NCBI GenBank assembly: GCA_030429105.1
Contig: JAUIDE010000008.1
Span: 16,239 to 80,238 of the forward strand
Length of the DNA stretch: 64,000 nt
Reading direction: 5' to 3'
From: Alphaproteobacteria bacterium
GTDB lineage: Bacteria; Pseudomonadota; Alphaproteobacteria; Rhodobacterales; Rhodobacteraceae
Numbering within the stretch: the stretch's first letter is position 1; the number at the start of each line of letters is the position of its first letter. This document shows, piece by piece, positions 26,767 through 36,405 of the stretch. A model generated the notes under the pieces. It saw only the letters and a program-made list of their open reading frames with translations. It ran no database searches and was not told the origin of the DNA. Both the position numbers and the translations under genes were made by a program.

Positions 26767-28044
26767 TTACCGGAAGAGCGCCAGGATGGACTGCGGCGCC
26801 TGGTTGGCGATCGAGAGCGCCTGGGTGCCGAGCTGCTGCTGGACCTGGAGCGCCTGGAGGCGCGCCGCGGCTTCTTCCATGTTCGCGTCCACGAGGGAGC
26901 CGATGCCCGACTTGAAGCTGTCGATCAGGGCGCCCATGAACTCGTTCTGGATCTCGATGCGGCTCTCGGACGTGCCGAGCGCAGCCTGCGCGTTGGTCGT
27001 GGTCTGGATCAGGCCCTCGATGGCGGCGAGCGCCGCGGTGGCCCCGTCTTCCGTCGAGACGTCGATCAGGCTGAGCGTCTCGAGACCGCCGGAGGACGTG
27101 CCGCCGGTGGTCAGCGTGCCGGTGGCCGTGACGGCCGCGCCGGTGTTGTTCGTCAGCGTGATCGCCGCGCCGGAGACGGACGCCGTCAGGGCGATGCCGT
27201 CCGCCGCCGCCTGCAGGTTGATGCGCTCCGCGATGCCGGCGGCGATGTCGTTCACCGTATCGCCGTCACGCGCCACATAGCGCACCGCGCCCGTCACGCC
27301 GGTCAGACCGCCGATCGTGTAGCTGTCGCCAGCCAGCACGCGGTTGCCGCCGCGGGCCGCCGTGGCGACGTCGCCGACGACCGTGAGCGTGGCCGTGGAG
27401 CCGAGGGCCGCAGCCGCCGCGCCGGAGACGGTGAAGGCCGCCGCCGCGATGTCCGTGCCCGTGCCCGCGACCGCGGTGCGGTTCGTGAGGTCCTGCTTGT
27501 TGACCGTGATCGAGGCCGTGGAGACCGACTGGTCCGCGCCGCGGTCGAGCGAGGCGAGGACGGTGTTGGCCTGCGAGCCGACATTGGCGACGATGTTCGC
27601 CGTCGTCACCGCCGCGCCGGTGGCCACGGTGTCGCCGTTCGACAGGAGGTTGAGGCCGTTGAACTGCGCCGCCGAGGCGATGCTGGACACCTGGTTGACG
27701 AGCGAGGCGACCTCGTCCTGGATCTTCGCGCGGTCGACGTTGTTCTCGCCCGCGGTGACGATCTTCTTCTTGATGTCGAGCAGCAGGTCGCCGATGCCCT
27801 TCGCCGCGTCGGAAGCGACGGCGACGGTGGACTGGCCGAGCGAGAGCGATTCGGAGATCGCCTCGAAGCCCTTCACGTCGGAGCGCATGACCTGGCTGAT
27901 GGCGAAGACGGCCGCGTTGTCCTTCGCGGAGCCGACCTTGAAGCCGGTCGAGATCTCCTTGGAGACGGTCGTGAGGTTCTTGTTGATGGTGTTCAGGGTC
28001 TGCAGCGCGATCATCGCGCTGTTGTTCGTGAGAATGCTGCTCAT
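26767..28044 (-). CDS. fla: Flagellin
   Basis: A 425-residue flagellin. The conserved N-terminal D0/D1 region (MSSILTNNSAMIALQTLNTI, then STGFKVGSAKDNAAVFAISQ) and C-terminal region (AALGTSESRIEIQNEFM and QALSIANQAPQSILALF) flank a variable Thr/Ala/Gly-rich middle (about 140-330) that forms the surface domain. It is secreted by the flagellar export apparatus and builds the filament. A leader of about 200 bases separates it from fliI. FlbT could act on this leader. Confidence 0.96.
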   Translation of the reverse strand: MSSILTNNSAMIALQTLNTINKNLTTVSKEISTGFKVGSAKDNAAVFAISQVMRSDVKGFEAISESLSLGQSTVAVASDAAKGIGDLLLDIKKKIVTAGENNVDRAKIQDEVASLVNQVSSIASAAQFNGLNLLSNGDTVATGAAVTTANIVANVGSQANTVLASLDRGADQSVSTASITVNKQDLTNRTAVAGTGTDIAAAAFTVSGAAAAALGSTATLTVVGDVATAARGGNRVLAGDSYTIGGLTGVTGAVRYVARDGDTVNDIAAGIAERINLQAAADGIALTASVSGAAITLTNNTGAAVTATGTLTTGGTSSGGLETLSLIDVSTEDGATAALAAIEGLIQTTTNAQAALGTSESRIEIQNEFMGALIDSFKSGIGSLVDANMEEAAARLQALQVQQQLGTQALSIANQAPQSILALFR

Positions 28045-28283
28045 CTTGAGCTCTCCTGCATCGGTCGCGGCGATTTTCCGCCGCCATGTCGTCTTCCGGG
28101 TCTCGCCCCGGAGGTGAAACGCCCTTGCTGGCGTCTCGCCGGATCGTCGCCTTCGGCGCCGTCGGCCGGGGCCTTCCTGTCCCCGCCGCCCTTCTGCCGG
28201 GCGGCGCTTAACAAAGCCTTGCGAGGGGGAGGGGATGAGCGGAGACTTTCGCAGGGTTTTTAGACGCTTCGCGGCGGTTCCCC

Positions 28284-29603
28284 TCAGCGGCCCTGCGCGA
28301 GGATGGCGCGGAGACGCGCGAAGCCGTCGCCCTTCGGGCTCGGCTCGGAGACGAAGGCGTCAAGCGCGGGCCAGAGCTTCACCGCACGGTCGAGCAGCGC
28401 GTCCGCTCCCGGCTGGTAGAGGCCTGTCTGGATCATCGGCTCCGCCTTCTCATAGGCGCCGATGAGGCGGCGAACCTCGAGAATCGTCTCGTTCTCGCCC
28501 GGGCTCGCCGCCGCCGGCAGGGCGCGGGAGACGGAGCGGCCGACATCGATGGCGGGGAACCGCCCGCGCTCCGCGATGGAGCGGTCGAGGACGACATGGC
28601 CGTCCAGAACGCCGCGGGTGATGTCCGCCACCGGCTCGTCCATGTCGGAGCCGGCGACGAGGACGGAATAGATCGCGGTGATCGCCCCGTCCGCCGCCCG
28701 GCGCCCGGCGGGCCCGGCGCGCTCCGCCAGGGCGGCGATCATGTTGGCGGTCGAGGGCGGGAAGGCGCGGAGGCTCGGCGTCTCCCCCGCGGTCAGCGCG
28801 ATCTCGCGATGCGCCTCGGCGAACCGGGTGATCGAATCGAGGATGAGGAGCACATGCTTGCCCTCGTCGCGGAAATGCTCGGCCACCGCCGTCGCCGTCC
28901 AGCCCGCGCGGCGGCGGGCGAGGGCCGATTCGTCCGAGGTCGCGACGACGAGCACGGCCCGCCGCAGGCCGTCCGGCCCCAGCCCCTCATGGATGAACTC
29001 GTTGAGCTCCCGCCCCCGCTCCCCGATCAGGCCGAAGACGACGACATCCGCCTCCACGCCGCGGGCCAGCGCCGCGAGGAGGCGGGACTTGCCGACGCCG
29101 GAGCCGGCGAAAACGCCGATTCGCTGCCCCCGCGCGAGAGGGAGGATCGTGTCGAAGACCGAAAGCCCGGTGCGGAGCCGCGGCCCGAGCCCGCCGCGCG
29201 TCGCCGCCGGCGGGGGCGCGCGGCGAATCGGGGCCGCGACCTTGCCCTCGGGCAGGGGCCGCCCGTCGAGAGGGGCGCCATAGGCGTCGATCACCCGGCC
29301 CAGCCATGAGGCGGCGGGCCGCGGCGGCTCCTCCGGCGCGAGCCAGACCGGATCGCCGAGAGCCACGGGCGCGCCGGCGCCGAGCACCATCGCGCGCGCG
29401 CCCTCGGCCGTCAGGCCGACGATCTCCCCGCCCGGGCCCGACGAGTCGGGGCGCTCCGCCAGCAGGATGCGGTCGCCAAGCCGCGCCGAGGCGCCGAGGC
29501 CGGTGACCAGAATCGATCCGTCGCCGGCCGCCGCGACCTGTCCGCATCTCCTGCGCGATGGGGCGCGGGCGAGCTCCGCCTCCAGATGCGTCACGTCGAC
29601 CAT
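28284..29603 (-). CDS. fliI: FliI, flagellar export ATPase
   Basis: A 439-residue ATPase of the F1-beta-like type III secretion family that powers export of flagellar parts. Walker A is GVFAGSGVGKSRLL (near 165), Walker B is VLLILDSITRFAEAHRE (near 250), and GLIGERGRELNEF lies between them. The C-terminus has the LRRLIGAYEKAE-like segment used for export-gate binding. It is divergent from flgB across about 100 bases and stands alone on the minus strand. Confidence 0.95.
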   Translation of the reverse strand: MVDVTHLEAELARAPSRRRCGQVAAAGDGSILVTGLGASARLGDRILLAERPDSSGPGGEIVGLTAEGARAMVLGAGAPVALGDPVWLAPEEPPRPAASWLGRVIDAYGAPLDGRPLPEGKVAAPIRRAPPPAATRGGLGPRLRTGLSVFDTILPLARGQRIGVFAGSGVGKSRLLAALARGVEADVVVFGLIGERGRELNEFIHEGLGPDGLRRAVLVVATSDESALARRRAGWTATAVAEHFRDEGKHVLLILDSITRFAEAHREIALTAGETPSLRAFPPSTANMIAALAERAGPAGRRAADGAITAIYSVLVAGSDMDEPVADITRGVLDGHVVLDRSIAERGRFPAIDVGRSVSRALPAAASPGENETILEVRRLIGAYEKAEPMIQTGLYQPGADALLDRAVKLWPALDAFVSEPSPKGDGFARLRAILAQGR

Positions 29604-29705
29604 TCCAAACTCTCCTCAATTCGACGGAAATCGCCGGCTTCGGGTTACCGCTTGTAAAGTTTCGATCCTTAAGACCCGGTTTCGAAAGCGGATGGAGAAC
29701 TCTCC

Positions 29706-30134
29706 GTGTCGAACGACCTGACGATCCTCACCATGGCCAAGAGCCTCGCCGCCCATGCGACGACGCGGCAGGGCCTTGTTACACAGAACGTCGCCAACGC
29801 GGACACGCCCGGCTTCGCGGCGCGGGACGTGCGGCCTTTCGCGGAAGTCTATCGGGGCCCCGGCGCAGAGACGGCGGGCCCGAACGCGCTCCGCGCCGCG
29901 GCCTTCGCCCCCTCGGCGAGCCGGCCCGGCCATGCCGGCTTCGAAGCGGCCGGCGCCGCCGCGACCGCCTACGACATCACCAAGATCGACGCGGCATCCC
30001 CCAACGGCAACACCGTGAGCCTCGAAGACCAGATGGTCCGCGGCGCGCGCGCACAGGCCGATCACGACATGGCGCTCGGCGTGCTGCGGAAATCGATGGA
30101 CCTCATCCGCATGGCCATCGGCCGCGCGCGGTGA
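29706..30134 (+). CDS. flgB: FlgB, proximal rod protein
   Basis: A 142-residue rod protein. The N-terminal motif QNVANADTPGFAARDV near 27 is the flagellar rod/hook signature, and the C-terminal helix (QADHDMALGVLRKSMDLIRMAI) completes the coiled coil. The start codon is GTG at 29706, giving MSNDLTILTMAK. It is first in the run flgB-flgC-fliE-fliQ. Confidence 0.93.
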   Translation: MSNDLTILTMAKSLAAHATTRQGLVTQNVANADTPGFAARDVRPFAEVYRGPGAETAGPNALRAAAFAPSASRPGHAGFEAAGAAATAYDITKIDAASPNGNTVSLEDQMVRGARAQADHDMALGVLRKSMDLIRMAIGRAR

Positions 30135-30153
30135 ACCCTGAAAGGAGCCGGAG

Positions 30154-30546
30154 ATGAGCGATCTTCTGAAGGGCATGGCCGCCGCGGCGAGCGGGATGAA
30201 CGCGCAGTCCACGCGCCTCCGCATCGTCTCGGAGAACATCGCGAACGCCGACACGCCGGGCTTCCGCCGCAAGCTGGTGAGCTTCGAGTCGATGGTGAAC
30301 GGATCGGACGATTCCCGCGCCGTCGCCGCCCGCCGCGTCTCGCTCGACCAGAGCCCGCTGGAGCGCGTCTTTGACCCCGCGCATCCGCTGGCCGACGCCG
30401 AAGGATATCACGACGGCTCCAACGTCCAGTCGATGATCGAGATCGCGGACGCCCGCGAGGCGCAGCGCAGCTACGAGGCGAACCTCCGGATGTTCGACCA
30501 GTCCCGCCGGATGCTCTCCTCCCTCTTCGAACTTCTCCGCCGATAG
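30154..30546 (+). CDS. flgC: FlgC, proximal rod protein
   Basis: A 130-residue rod protein with SENIANADTPGFRRKLVSF near 25 and the C-terminal NVQSMIEIADAREAQRSYEANL, both diagnostic of FlgC. GGAGCCGGAG precedes the ATG. It is 19 bases after flgB. Confidence 0.95.
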   Translation: MSDLLKGMAAAASGMNAQSTRLRIVSENIANADTPGFRRKLVSFESMVNGSDDSRAVAARRVSLDQSPLERVFDPAHPLADAEGYHDGSNVQSMIEIADAREAQRSYEANLRMFDQSRRMLSSLFELLRR

Positions 30547-30595
30547 CCGCGGAGACCCGCCCGCAACCCGATAATCCGCCAGAAAGGGGATCGTC

Positions 30596-30898
30596 ATGGA
30601 AGTGAATTCAGCACTCGCAAGCCGGCTCTACCAGAACGTCCAGGGCGCGCTCGCCCCCGGAGACGGGAACCGGAAGGCGCGCCCCGGCATGGCCGAGACG
30701 GCGCAGGAGGCGGCGCAGAGCTTCGTCGAGACGCTGCGGGCGGGCGAGGAGACGGCGAAGGCCGGCATGGTCGGCAAGGCCGATCCGCAATCGGTCGTCA
30801 CCGCCCTCGCCAGCGCCGAGCTCGCGGTGCAGAGCGCGATCTCGATCCGCGACCGGGTGGTGGAGAGCTACCAGGAAATCCTGCGGATGCCGGTCTGA
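30596..30898 (+). CDS. fliE: FliE, MS-ring/rod junction protein
   Basis: A 100-residue protein. The C-terminal half (DPQSVVTALASAELAVQSAISIRDRVVESYQEILRMPV when read in two parts) has the FliE AxExAxQxxxxIRdrvvxAYQEIMrMpv pattern. It joins the MS ring to the rod and gates export. It follows flgC with an AGAAAGGGGATCG ribosome region. Confidence 0.93.
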   Translation: MEVNSALASRLYQNVQGALAPGDGNRKARPGMAETAQEAAQSFVETLRAGEETAKAGMVGKADPQSVVTALASAELAVQSAISIRDRVVESYQEILRMPV

Positions 30899-30923
30899 CC
30901 CGGCCCTGCGGGGCCGCGCTCCG

Positions 30924-31190
30924 ATGAGTCCGGGCGAAATCATGGACCTGACGAGGGCGATGCTTTGGGTCGCCTTCGTCGTATCGCTGCCGATCCTCCT
31001 GGTCGCGCTCGTCGTCGGCCTCGTGATCGGCCTCTTTCAGGCGCTGACCTCGGTGCAGGAGATGACGCTGACCTTCGTTCCGAAGCTCGCCGCCGTCGCC
31101 GTCACCTTCTGGATCAGCATGGGCTTCATGAGCGAAGCGATCGTCTCCCTCTGGCGCGACTCGCTCATCCCCGTCATCGCAGGAGGCTGA
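30924..31190 (+). CDS. fliQ: FliQ, flagellar export gate protein
   Basis: An 88-residue protein with two TM helices, typical of FliQ. Recognisable features are the loop GLFQALTSVQEMTLTFVPKL and the overall length. It forms the core export gate with FliP and FliR. fliP is not in this window. Confidence 0.95.
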   Translation: MSPGEIMDLTRAMLWVAFVVSLPILLVALVVGLVIGLFQALTSVQEMTLTFVPKLAAVAVTFWISMGFMSEAIVSLWRDSLIPVIAGG

Positions 31191-31194
31191 ACCC

Positions 31195-31953
31195 TTGCCG
31201 CGCGCCGCGCTCCTCGCCCTTCTCCTCCTCGCGGCGCCGTCCGTCTCCGTCGCGGCGCAAAGCCCCGCGGCGGCGACGGCTGCGATCTGCGACGCCTCGG
31301 CGGCGGCGGGGGCGGCCTCCGGCGCGGCGGCGGGCGGCCCGCCCGTCGAGATTCTCCGCGCGCTGACGCGGACGGAGACGGGGCGGCGGCTTGAAGGCGC
31401 GCTCCGCCCCTGGCCCTGGACCGTGAACATGGAGGGCGAGGGCTTCTGGTTCGACAACCGGGAGGAGGCGCTCGCCTTCGTCCGCGCCCGGCACGCCGCG
31501 GGCGCGCGCTCATTCGACATCGGCTGCTTCCAGATCAACTTCCGCTGGCACGGCGAAGCCTTCGAGAGCTTCGAGGAGATGTTCGACCCGGCCGCCAACG
31601 CCGCCTACGCCGTCCGCTTCCTGACCGAGCTGAAGGCGGAGGGGGGGGACTGGCGCGTCGCCGTCGGCAAGTACCATTCGCGCACGCCGGAATTCGCCGG
31701 CCGCTACACCAAGCGCTTCGATTCGATCCTCGCCAGCCTCGACCCGGCGGAGGACCTTCCCGCCCTCGCCGCGCCGCGCATCCTCCTCGCCGCGGCCGGG
31801 GAGGGGGCCGCCTCGCCCGGCGGCCTCTTCATCGCCGGCCCCGCCCATGCCGCGCCGGACCGCGCGCGCTCCAACTGGCGCGGCGGCGTCGCGCTTTCCG
31901 CCCTCTCCGCCGGCGCGCCGCTGCTGCGCGCCGGCCGCCCCCTTTTCGACTAG
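31195..31953 (+). CDS. Flagellar-locus lytic transglycosylase (SLT domain)
   Basis: A 252-residue secreted protein. The start is a TTG at 31195 with AGGAGG eight bases upstream. A signal peptide (ALLALLLLAAPSVSVAA) is followed by an SLT-like domain: ALTRTETGRR near 60 with the catalytic-type glutamate, then DIGCFQINFRWH near 105 and AVRFLTEL. It probably cuts peptidoglycan for rod passage, a job done by FlgJ or SltF-type enzymes in other bacteria. It lies 4 bases after fliQ and 6 before flhA. Confidence 0.85.
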   Translation: MPRAALLALLLLAAPSVSVAAQSPAAATAAICDASAAAGAASGAAAGGPPVEILRALTRTETGRRLEGALRPWPWTVNMEGEGFWFDNREEALAFVRARHAAGARSFDIGCFQINFRWHGEAFESFEEMFDPAANAAYAVRFLTELKAEGGDWRVAVGKYHSRTPEFAGRYTKRFDSILASLDPAEDLPALAAPRILLAAAGEGAASPGGLFIAGPAHAAPDRARSNWRGGVALSALSAGAPLLRAGRPLFD

Positions 31954-31959
31954 ACGATC

Positions 31960-34035
31960 ATGGACATCTCGAAACTCTACCAGCCGACGATCCTGCTCGC
32001 CCTCGCGCTGCTGGCGGTCATCCTCATGATGATCCTGCCGATGCCGGCATGGGTGCTGGACCTCGGGCTAACCGTCTCCTTCGCGCTCTCCATCCTCGTC
32101 TTCACCAACACGCTCTTCATCCAGCGCCCGCTCGACTTTTCGGCCTTCCCGACGATCCTGCTCGCCTCGCTTATGCTGCGCCTCTCGCTCAACGTTTCCT
32201 CCACCAAGCTCATCATCGGGGAGGGGCATAACGGCACCCATGCCGCGGGCGAGGTGATCGAGGGCTTCGCGATGTTCGTGATGGGGGGCTCGATCTGGCT
32301 CGGCCTCGTCGTCTTCGGCGTGCTGCTGATCGTGAACTTCATCGTCATCACCAAGGGCGCGGGCCGCATGGCCGAGGTCGGCGCGCGCTTCGCGCTGGAC
32401 GGGATGCCGGGCCGGCAGCTCGCCATCGACAGCGACATGGCCGCCGGCGCGATCTCGCACGAGGAGGCGCGGGAGCGGCGCAAGCTGGAGCAGGAGGAGA
32501 CGACCTTCTTCGGCTCGCTCGACGGCGCCTCGAAATTCGTGAAGGGAGACGCGATCGCCGGCCTCCTCATCACCCTTCTGAACCTCGTGATCGGCCTCGC
32601 CATGGGCGTGATCGGGCACGGGATGCCGATCGGCGAGGCGTTCGAGACCTACGCCATCCTCACCGTCGGCGACGGTCTGGTGAGCCAGATCCCGGCCGTC
32701 ATCATGTCCATCGCCGCGGCCCTTCTCCTTTCGAAGGGCGGGGTGCTCGGCTCTGCCGACAAGGCGGTGATCGGGCAGCTCGGCGGGTTTCCCGCCGCGC
32801 TCGCCACGGTGGCGGGGCTCATGACGCTGCTCGCGCTCGTCCCCGGCCTGCCGATGGCGCCCTTCCTGCTCGGCGCCGTCGTTCTCGGCGCCGCCGCCTG
32901 GGCCGGGGCGCGAAAGACGAAGCTCCTCGCCCTCGCCGCGCCGAAAGGCCCCGAGCAGGAGAAGAAGCGCCCGACGGAGAAGCGGGTCGGCGACATGCTC
33001 GACCTCGACGACATCCATGTCGAATTCGCCGCCGACATGGTGGAATCGGTGCTCGACGAGGTCACCGGCCTCGGCAACCGAATCACCAACATGCGCAACC
33101 ACATCATCGGCCTCTACGGCGTCGTGATCCCCGAGATCCGACTGACGGACGATGCGAGCCTCCCCTCCGGCGGCTATGTCATCCGCATCCAGGGCGTTGA
33201 AATGGCGAGGGCGACGCTGAGGCCCGGCCGAGCGCTCGTCCTCCTCGGGGACCAGCCGCATCTCGCCCCGGCGGGGGAGGACGCGGCGGAACCGGTCTAT
33301 GGCGCCCCCGCCCGCTGGATCGCGGAGGAGGAGCAGGAGAACGCCTCCCTCGCCGGCTTCTCCGTCATCACGCCGACCGAAGTGGTGGCGACGCATCTCC
33401 TCGAGATCGTGAAGGCGAATTTCGGGCGGCTCTTCACCCGCCGGGCGCTCCGCAAGCTCCTCGACGAGTTCGTCGCCGTCTCCGACCCGAACCGCGCCGC
33501 CGCGAACCGCCGCCTGCTGGACGAGTTCGTGCCCGACAAGGTGCCGGTCGACCTCCTCCAGGGCGTGCTCAGGCGGCTGCTGGAGGAGCAGGTCTCCGTC
33601 CGCAACCTGCCGCTCATCCTCGAGGCGATCCAGGAGGCGAAGGCCATGGGCGCCGCGCCCGACGCCATCGTGGAGCATGTGCGCCGGCGGCTCGGCTTCC
33701 AGCTTGTCGCGGGTCTCACGGAGCCGGACGGCGCGCTGCCGATGATCCAGCTCCGCCCGGAATGGGAGGAGATCTTCACCCGCCACACCATCGAATCGAC
33801 CGAGGGCGTGCCCGATATCGCGCTCCCGCCCTCCGAGTTCAACCGCCTCGCCGCCTCGGTGGCGGAGAAGGTGGCGGAGGCCGGACGGCTCGGCCGCTAT
33901 CCGGTGATCGCGGTGGGCGCGGCGCGGCGGCGCTTCCTCAAGACGGTGCTGGAGGCGAAGGGCGTTCGGAACGCCGTCCTCTCCTTCGACGAAATCGGCA
34001 CGAATGCGCGGCCCTCGCTGATCGGCGTCGCCTGA
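31960..34035 (+). CDS. flhA: FlhA, flagellar export gate protein
   Basis: A 691-residue protein. The N-terminal half has about eight TM helices and the FHIPEP-type region (FPTILLASLMLRLSLNVSST, GAGRMAEVGARFALDGMPGRQLAID). The C-terminal cytoplasmic domain (from about residue 345) binds chaperone-substrate complexes. Length is standard. It is followed two bases later by fliR. Confidence 0.96.
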   Translation: MDISKLYQPTILLALALLAVILMMILPMPAWVLDLGLTVSFALSILVFTNTLFIQRPLDFSAFPTILLASLMLRLSLNVSSTKLIIGEGHNGTHAAGEVIEGFAMFVMGGSIWLGLVVFGVLLIVNFIVITKGAGRMAEVGARFALDGMPGRQLAIDSDMAAGAISHEEARERRKLEQEETTFFGSLDGASKFVKGDAIAGLLITLLNLVIGLAMGVIGHGMPIGEAFETYAILTVGDGLVSQIPAVIMSIAAALLLSKGGVLGSADKAVIGQLGGFPAALATVAGLMTLLALVPGLPMAPFLLGAVVLGAAAWAGARKTKLLALAAPKGPEQEKKRPTEKRVGDMLDLDDIHVEFAADMVESVLDEVTGLGNRITNMRNHIIGLYGVVIPEIRLTDDASLPSGGYVIRIQGVEMARATLRPGRALVLLGDQPHLAPAGEDAAEPVYGAPARWIAEEEQENASLAGFSVITPTEVVATHLLEIVKANFGRLFTRRALRKLLDEFVAVSDPNRAAANRRLLDEFVPDKVPVDLLQGVLRRLLEEQVSVRNLPLILEAIQEAKAMGAAPDAIVEHVRRRLGFQLVAGLTEPDGALPMIQLRPEWEEIFTRHTIESTEGVPDIALPPSEFNRLAASVAEKVAEAGRLGRYPVIAVGAARRRFLKTVLEAKGVRNAVLSFDEIGTNARPSLIGVA

Positions 34036-34037
34036 TC

Positions 34038-34880
34038 ATGGAGGGGATCGACCCCGCCTCCTCGGAGACGATGCGGCTCTTCGCGCTGCTCGGCCAGCTC
34101 TTCGCCTTCTCCGAGGCGGAGATCAACGCGCTCGTCGCCGTCTTCGCGCGCGTCGGCGCCGTCGCCGCGCTTCTGCCCGGGTTCGGGGAGATGCTCGCCC
34201 CGGCGCGGGTGCGGCTCGTCGCCGCCATCGCCTTCACCGCGCTCGTCTGGCCGACCATCCTGCCCGGGCTCGACATCCCGACCGCGCCGCCCGTCGGCCA
34301 GACGGCGGAGCCGGGACTCGCCCTTGGCCGCCTGATCCTGGCGGAGACGGCCTCGGGCCTCGCGCTCGGCATCGCGATCCGCTTCTTCGTCTTCGCCCTG
34401 CAGCTCGCCGGCGCGATGGCCGCGCAGGCGACCTCGGTGGCGCAGATCTTCGGCGGCGGCGCGACGCCGGACCCGATGCCGGCCATCGGCAACATCCTCG
34501 TCGTCGCCGGCATCGCGCTCGTGCTCGCCTCGGGCCTCCATGTGAAGGCGACGGCCGCCATGATCGGCTCCTACGAGGTGTTCCCCTTCGGCGTCTTCCC
34601 GGTCGCCGGCGATCTCGCCGAATGGGGCGTCAGCCGCGCCGCTTCGGCCTTCGGCCTCGCCTTCACGCTGGCCGCGCCCTTCCTCGTCGCCGCGCTCGTC
34701 TACAACGTGGCGCTCGGCGCGATAAACCGGGCGATGCCGCAGCTTATGGTCGCCTTCGTCGGCGCGCCGGCGATCACGGCGGGCGCGCTGCTCTTCCTCC
34801 TCCTCTGCGCGCCGGCAATGCTTCTGCACTGGTCCGGCATGCTTGACGAGGCGCTCGCCGCGCCGTTCCGGGGGCGCTGA
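34038..34880 (+). CDS. fliR: FliR, flagellar export gate protein
   Basis: A 280-residue protein with about six TM helices. It begins MEGIDPASSETMRLFALLGQ and carries VFARVGAVAALLPGFGE near 35. The ATG at 34038 lies 2 bases past flhA. The stop overlaps the flhB ATG (TGATG). The order flhA-fliR-flhB is standard in this group. Confidence 0.93.
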   Translation: MEGIDPASSETMRLFALLGQLFAFSEAEINALVAVFARVGAVAALLPGFGEMLAPARVRLVAAIAFTALVWPTILPGLDIPTAPPVGQTAEPGLALGRLILAETASGLALGIAIRFFVFALQLAGAMAAQATSVAQIFGGGATPDPMPAIGNILVVAGIALVLASGLHVKATAAMIGSYEVFPFGVFPVAGDLAEWGVSRAASAFGLAFTLAAPFLVAALVYNVALGAINRAMPQLMVAFVGAPAITAGALLFLLLCAPAMLLHWSGMLDEALAAPFRGR

Positions 34881-35974
34881 TGGCGGAGGAAGAAGACAGC
34901 TCCTCGGGCGAAAAGACCCATGAGCCGACGCAACAGAAGCTGGATGACGCGCGAAAGCGCGGCGACATCGCCAAGTCGAACGACATCTCGGCCGCAGCCG
35001 CCTATTTCGGCCTTCTCGCCGGGCTCGGCCTCTTCGGCGCCGCCGCCGTCTCCTCTTCTGGGTCGACCCTCGCCGCCTATCTCGCGCGGGCGGAGACGCT
35101 GGCGCCGCGGCATCTCTCGATGGGCGGCGGCGCGCTCTCGCTCGGCATGGCGTCGGAGGCGGTGGCCGGGCTCGTTCCGCTCTTCGCCCTGCCGTTCCTC
35201 CTCGTCGTCGTCGCCCTGTTCGCGCAGCAGGCCCTCGTCTTCGCGCCGGAGAAGCTGGAGCCGAAATTCAGCCGCATCTCCCTGATCGCGAACGCGAAGA
35301 ACAAGTTCGGGCCGACCGGCCTCTTCGAGTTCGCGAAGTCGGCGGTGAAGCTTCTCATCATCGCCGCGCTGCTCGCTATCTTCCTCGCCAACGAGGCGGA
35401 CCGGGTGATCGGACTCGTCCGGGCGGAGCCGGCGATGGTGGCGGCGGAAATGTCCCGCCTCGCCTTTTCGCTCCTCGTCCAGATCGCCGTCGTCGTGGCG
35501 GCGGTTTCGGCGGTGGATTATCTCTGGCAGCGGTTCGACCATGCGCGGAAGCTCCGCATGTCCTACCAGGAGATGCGGGACGAGGCGAAGAACGCCGAAG
35601 GCGACCCGATGCTGAAGTCCCAGCGCCGGCGCCGGGCGGAGGAGATCGCGACCAACCGGATGATGCACGACGTGCCGAAGGCCGCCGTCGTGATCGTAAA
35701 CCCCACCCACTACGCCGTCGCCCTGAAATGGGACCGGAGCATGGGCGGCGCGCCCGTCGTCGTGGCGAAGGGCGTGGACGGCGTCGCGCTCCGCATCCGC
35801 GAGACGGCGGAGCGCGCGGGCGTCCCGATCCGGCACGATCCGCCGACGGCCCGCGCGCTGGAGGCGACGACGGAGATCGGGCGGGAGATCGAGCCCACGC
35901 ATTACCAGGCCGTCGCCGCGGCGATCCGCTTCGCCGAGGCGATGCGGAAGCGCGCGAAGGAACAGGGCCGATGA
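34880..35974 (+). CDS. flhB: FlhB, export substrate-specificity switch
   Basis: A 364-residue protein. A hydrophilic N-terminus (EKTHEPTQQKLDDARKRGDI) is followed by four TM helices and a cytoplasmic domain with the autocleavage motif NPTH at 274-277 (VIVNPTHYAVALKW). Cleavage between Asn and Pro switches export from rod/hook to filament proteins. Length is normal, and it overlaps fliR. Confidence 0.96.
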   Translation: MAEEEDSSSGEKTHEPTQQKLDDARKRGDIAKSNDISAAAAYFGLLAGLGLFGAAAVSSSGSTLAAYLARAETLAPRHLSMGGGALSLGMASEAVAGLVPLFALPFLLVVVALFAQQALVFAPEKLEPKFSRISLIANAKNKFGPTGLFEFAKSAVKLLIIAALLAIFLANEADRVIGLVRAEPAMVAAEMSRLAFSLLVQIAVVVAAVSAVDYLWQRFDHARKLRMSYQEMRDEAKNAEGDPMLKSQRRRRAEEIATNRMMHDVPKAAVVIVNPTHYAVALKWDRSMGGAPVVVAKGVDGVALRIRETAERAGVPIRHDPPTARALEATTEIGREIEPTHYQAVAAAIRFAEAMRKRAKEQGR

Positions 35975-36405
35975 CGCCGGAAGCGGCCGGCCGCCTCGTC
36001 GCGCTTGCGGCGCAGGCGAAGCTCAGGGACCTCGCCGCACTCGCCGCACTCCGCCGCCGCGACAGCGCGCTCCTCGCCGCATCGGCGGAACTGGAGGCGG
36101 CGGCGCGGGAGGAGGCGGCGGCAGCGGCCGAGGGCGGCCTCGCCGCGCAGGCCGCGTTGGACTCCTTCCGCGCCGCGGTCCGTCTCCGCCGGACCGAGAT
36201 CGCGGCGCGGCGGCAGGCCCTCGCTCCGGACCTCCTGGCGGCGGAACGCGCCGCCGCGGCCGCAGCGGGCCGCGAACAGGCGGCAGAACGCCTCTTCCGG
36301 GAGGCGCGCGCGGCGCGGCGGGCGGACGAGGCGCGAAAGGAGGAGCGGGAAAGGCCGCCGCCCCGTCGCCGCAACGCCGTTTCCGCACCGGTTCCGGCGC
36401 CTTGA
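35971..36405 (+). CDS. Ala/Arg/Glu-rich coiled-coil protein, FliJ-like by position
   Basis: A 144-residue, almost entirely helical protein (long runs of Ala, Glu and Arg) overlapping the flhB stop by 4 bases. It ends in a basic, proline-rich tail. The size and coiled coil resemble FliJ, the small stalk-like partner of FliI, but I see no specific motif, and high-GC helical sequences look alike. Treat it as an unknown flagellar-operon protein. Confidence 0.6.
   Translation: MTPEAAGRLVALAAQAKLRDLAALAALRRRDSALLAASAELEAAAREEAAAAAEGGLAAQAALDSFRAAVRLRRTEIAARRQALAPDLLAAERAAAAAAGREQAAERLFREARAARRADEARKEERERPPPRRRNAVSAPVPAP

Noticed and set aside
28210-28270. A possible sigma-28 promoter for flagellin (TAAA, then TCCGCTCA at the right spacing on the minus strand).
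   Set aside because: The -10 half matches the GCCGATAA consensus at too few positions to claim.
29640-29670. A CtrA-like site between fliI and flgB (GTTACCGCTTGTAAAG).
   Set aside because: The half-sites are not TTAA and the spacing is not seven bases.
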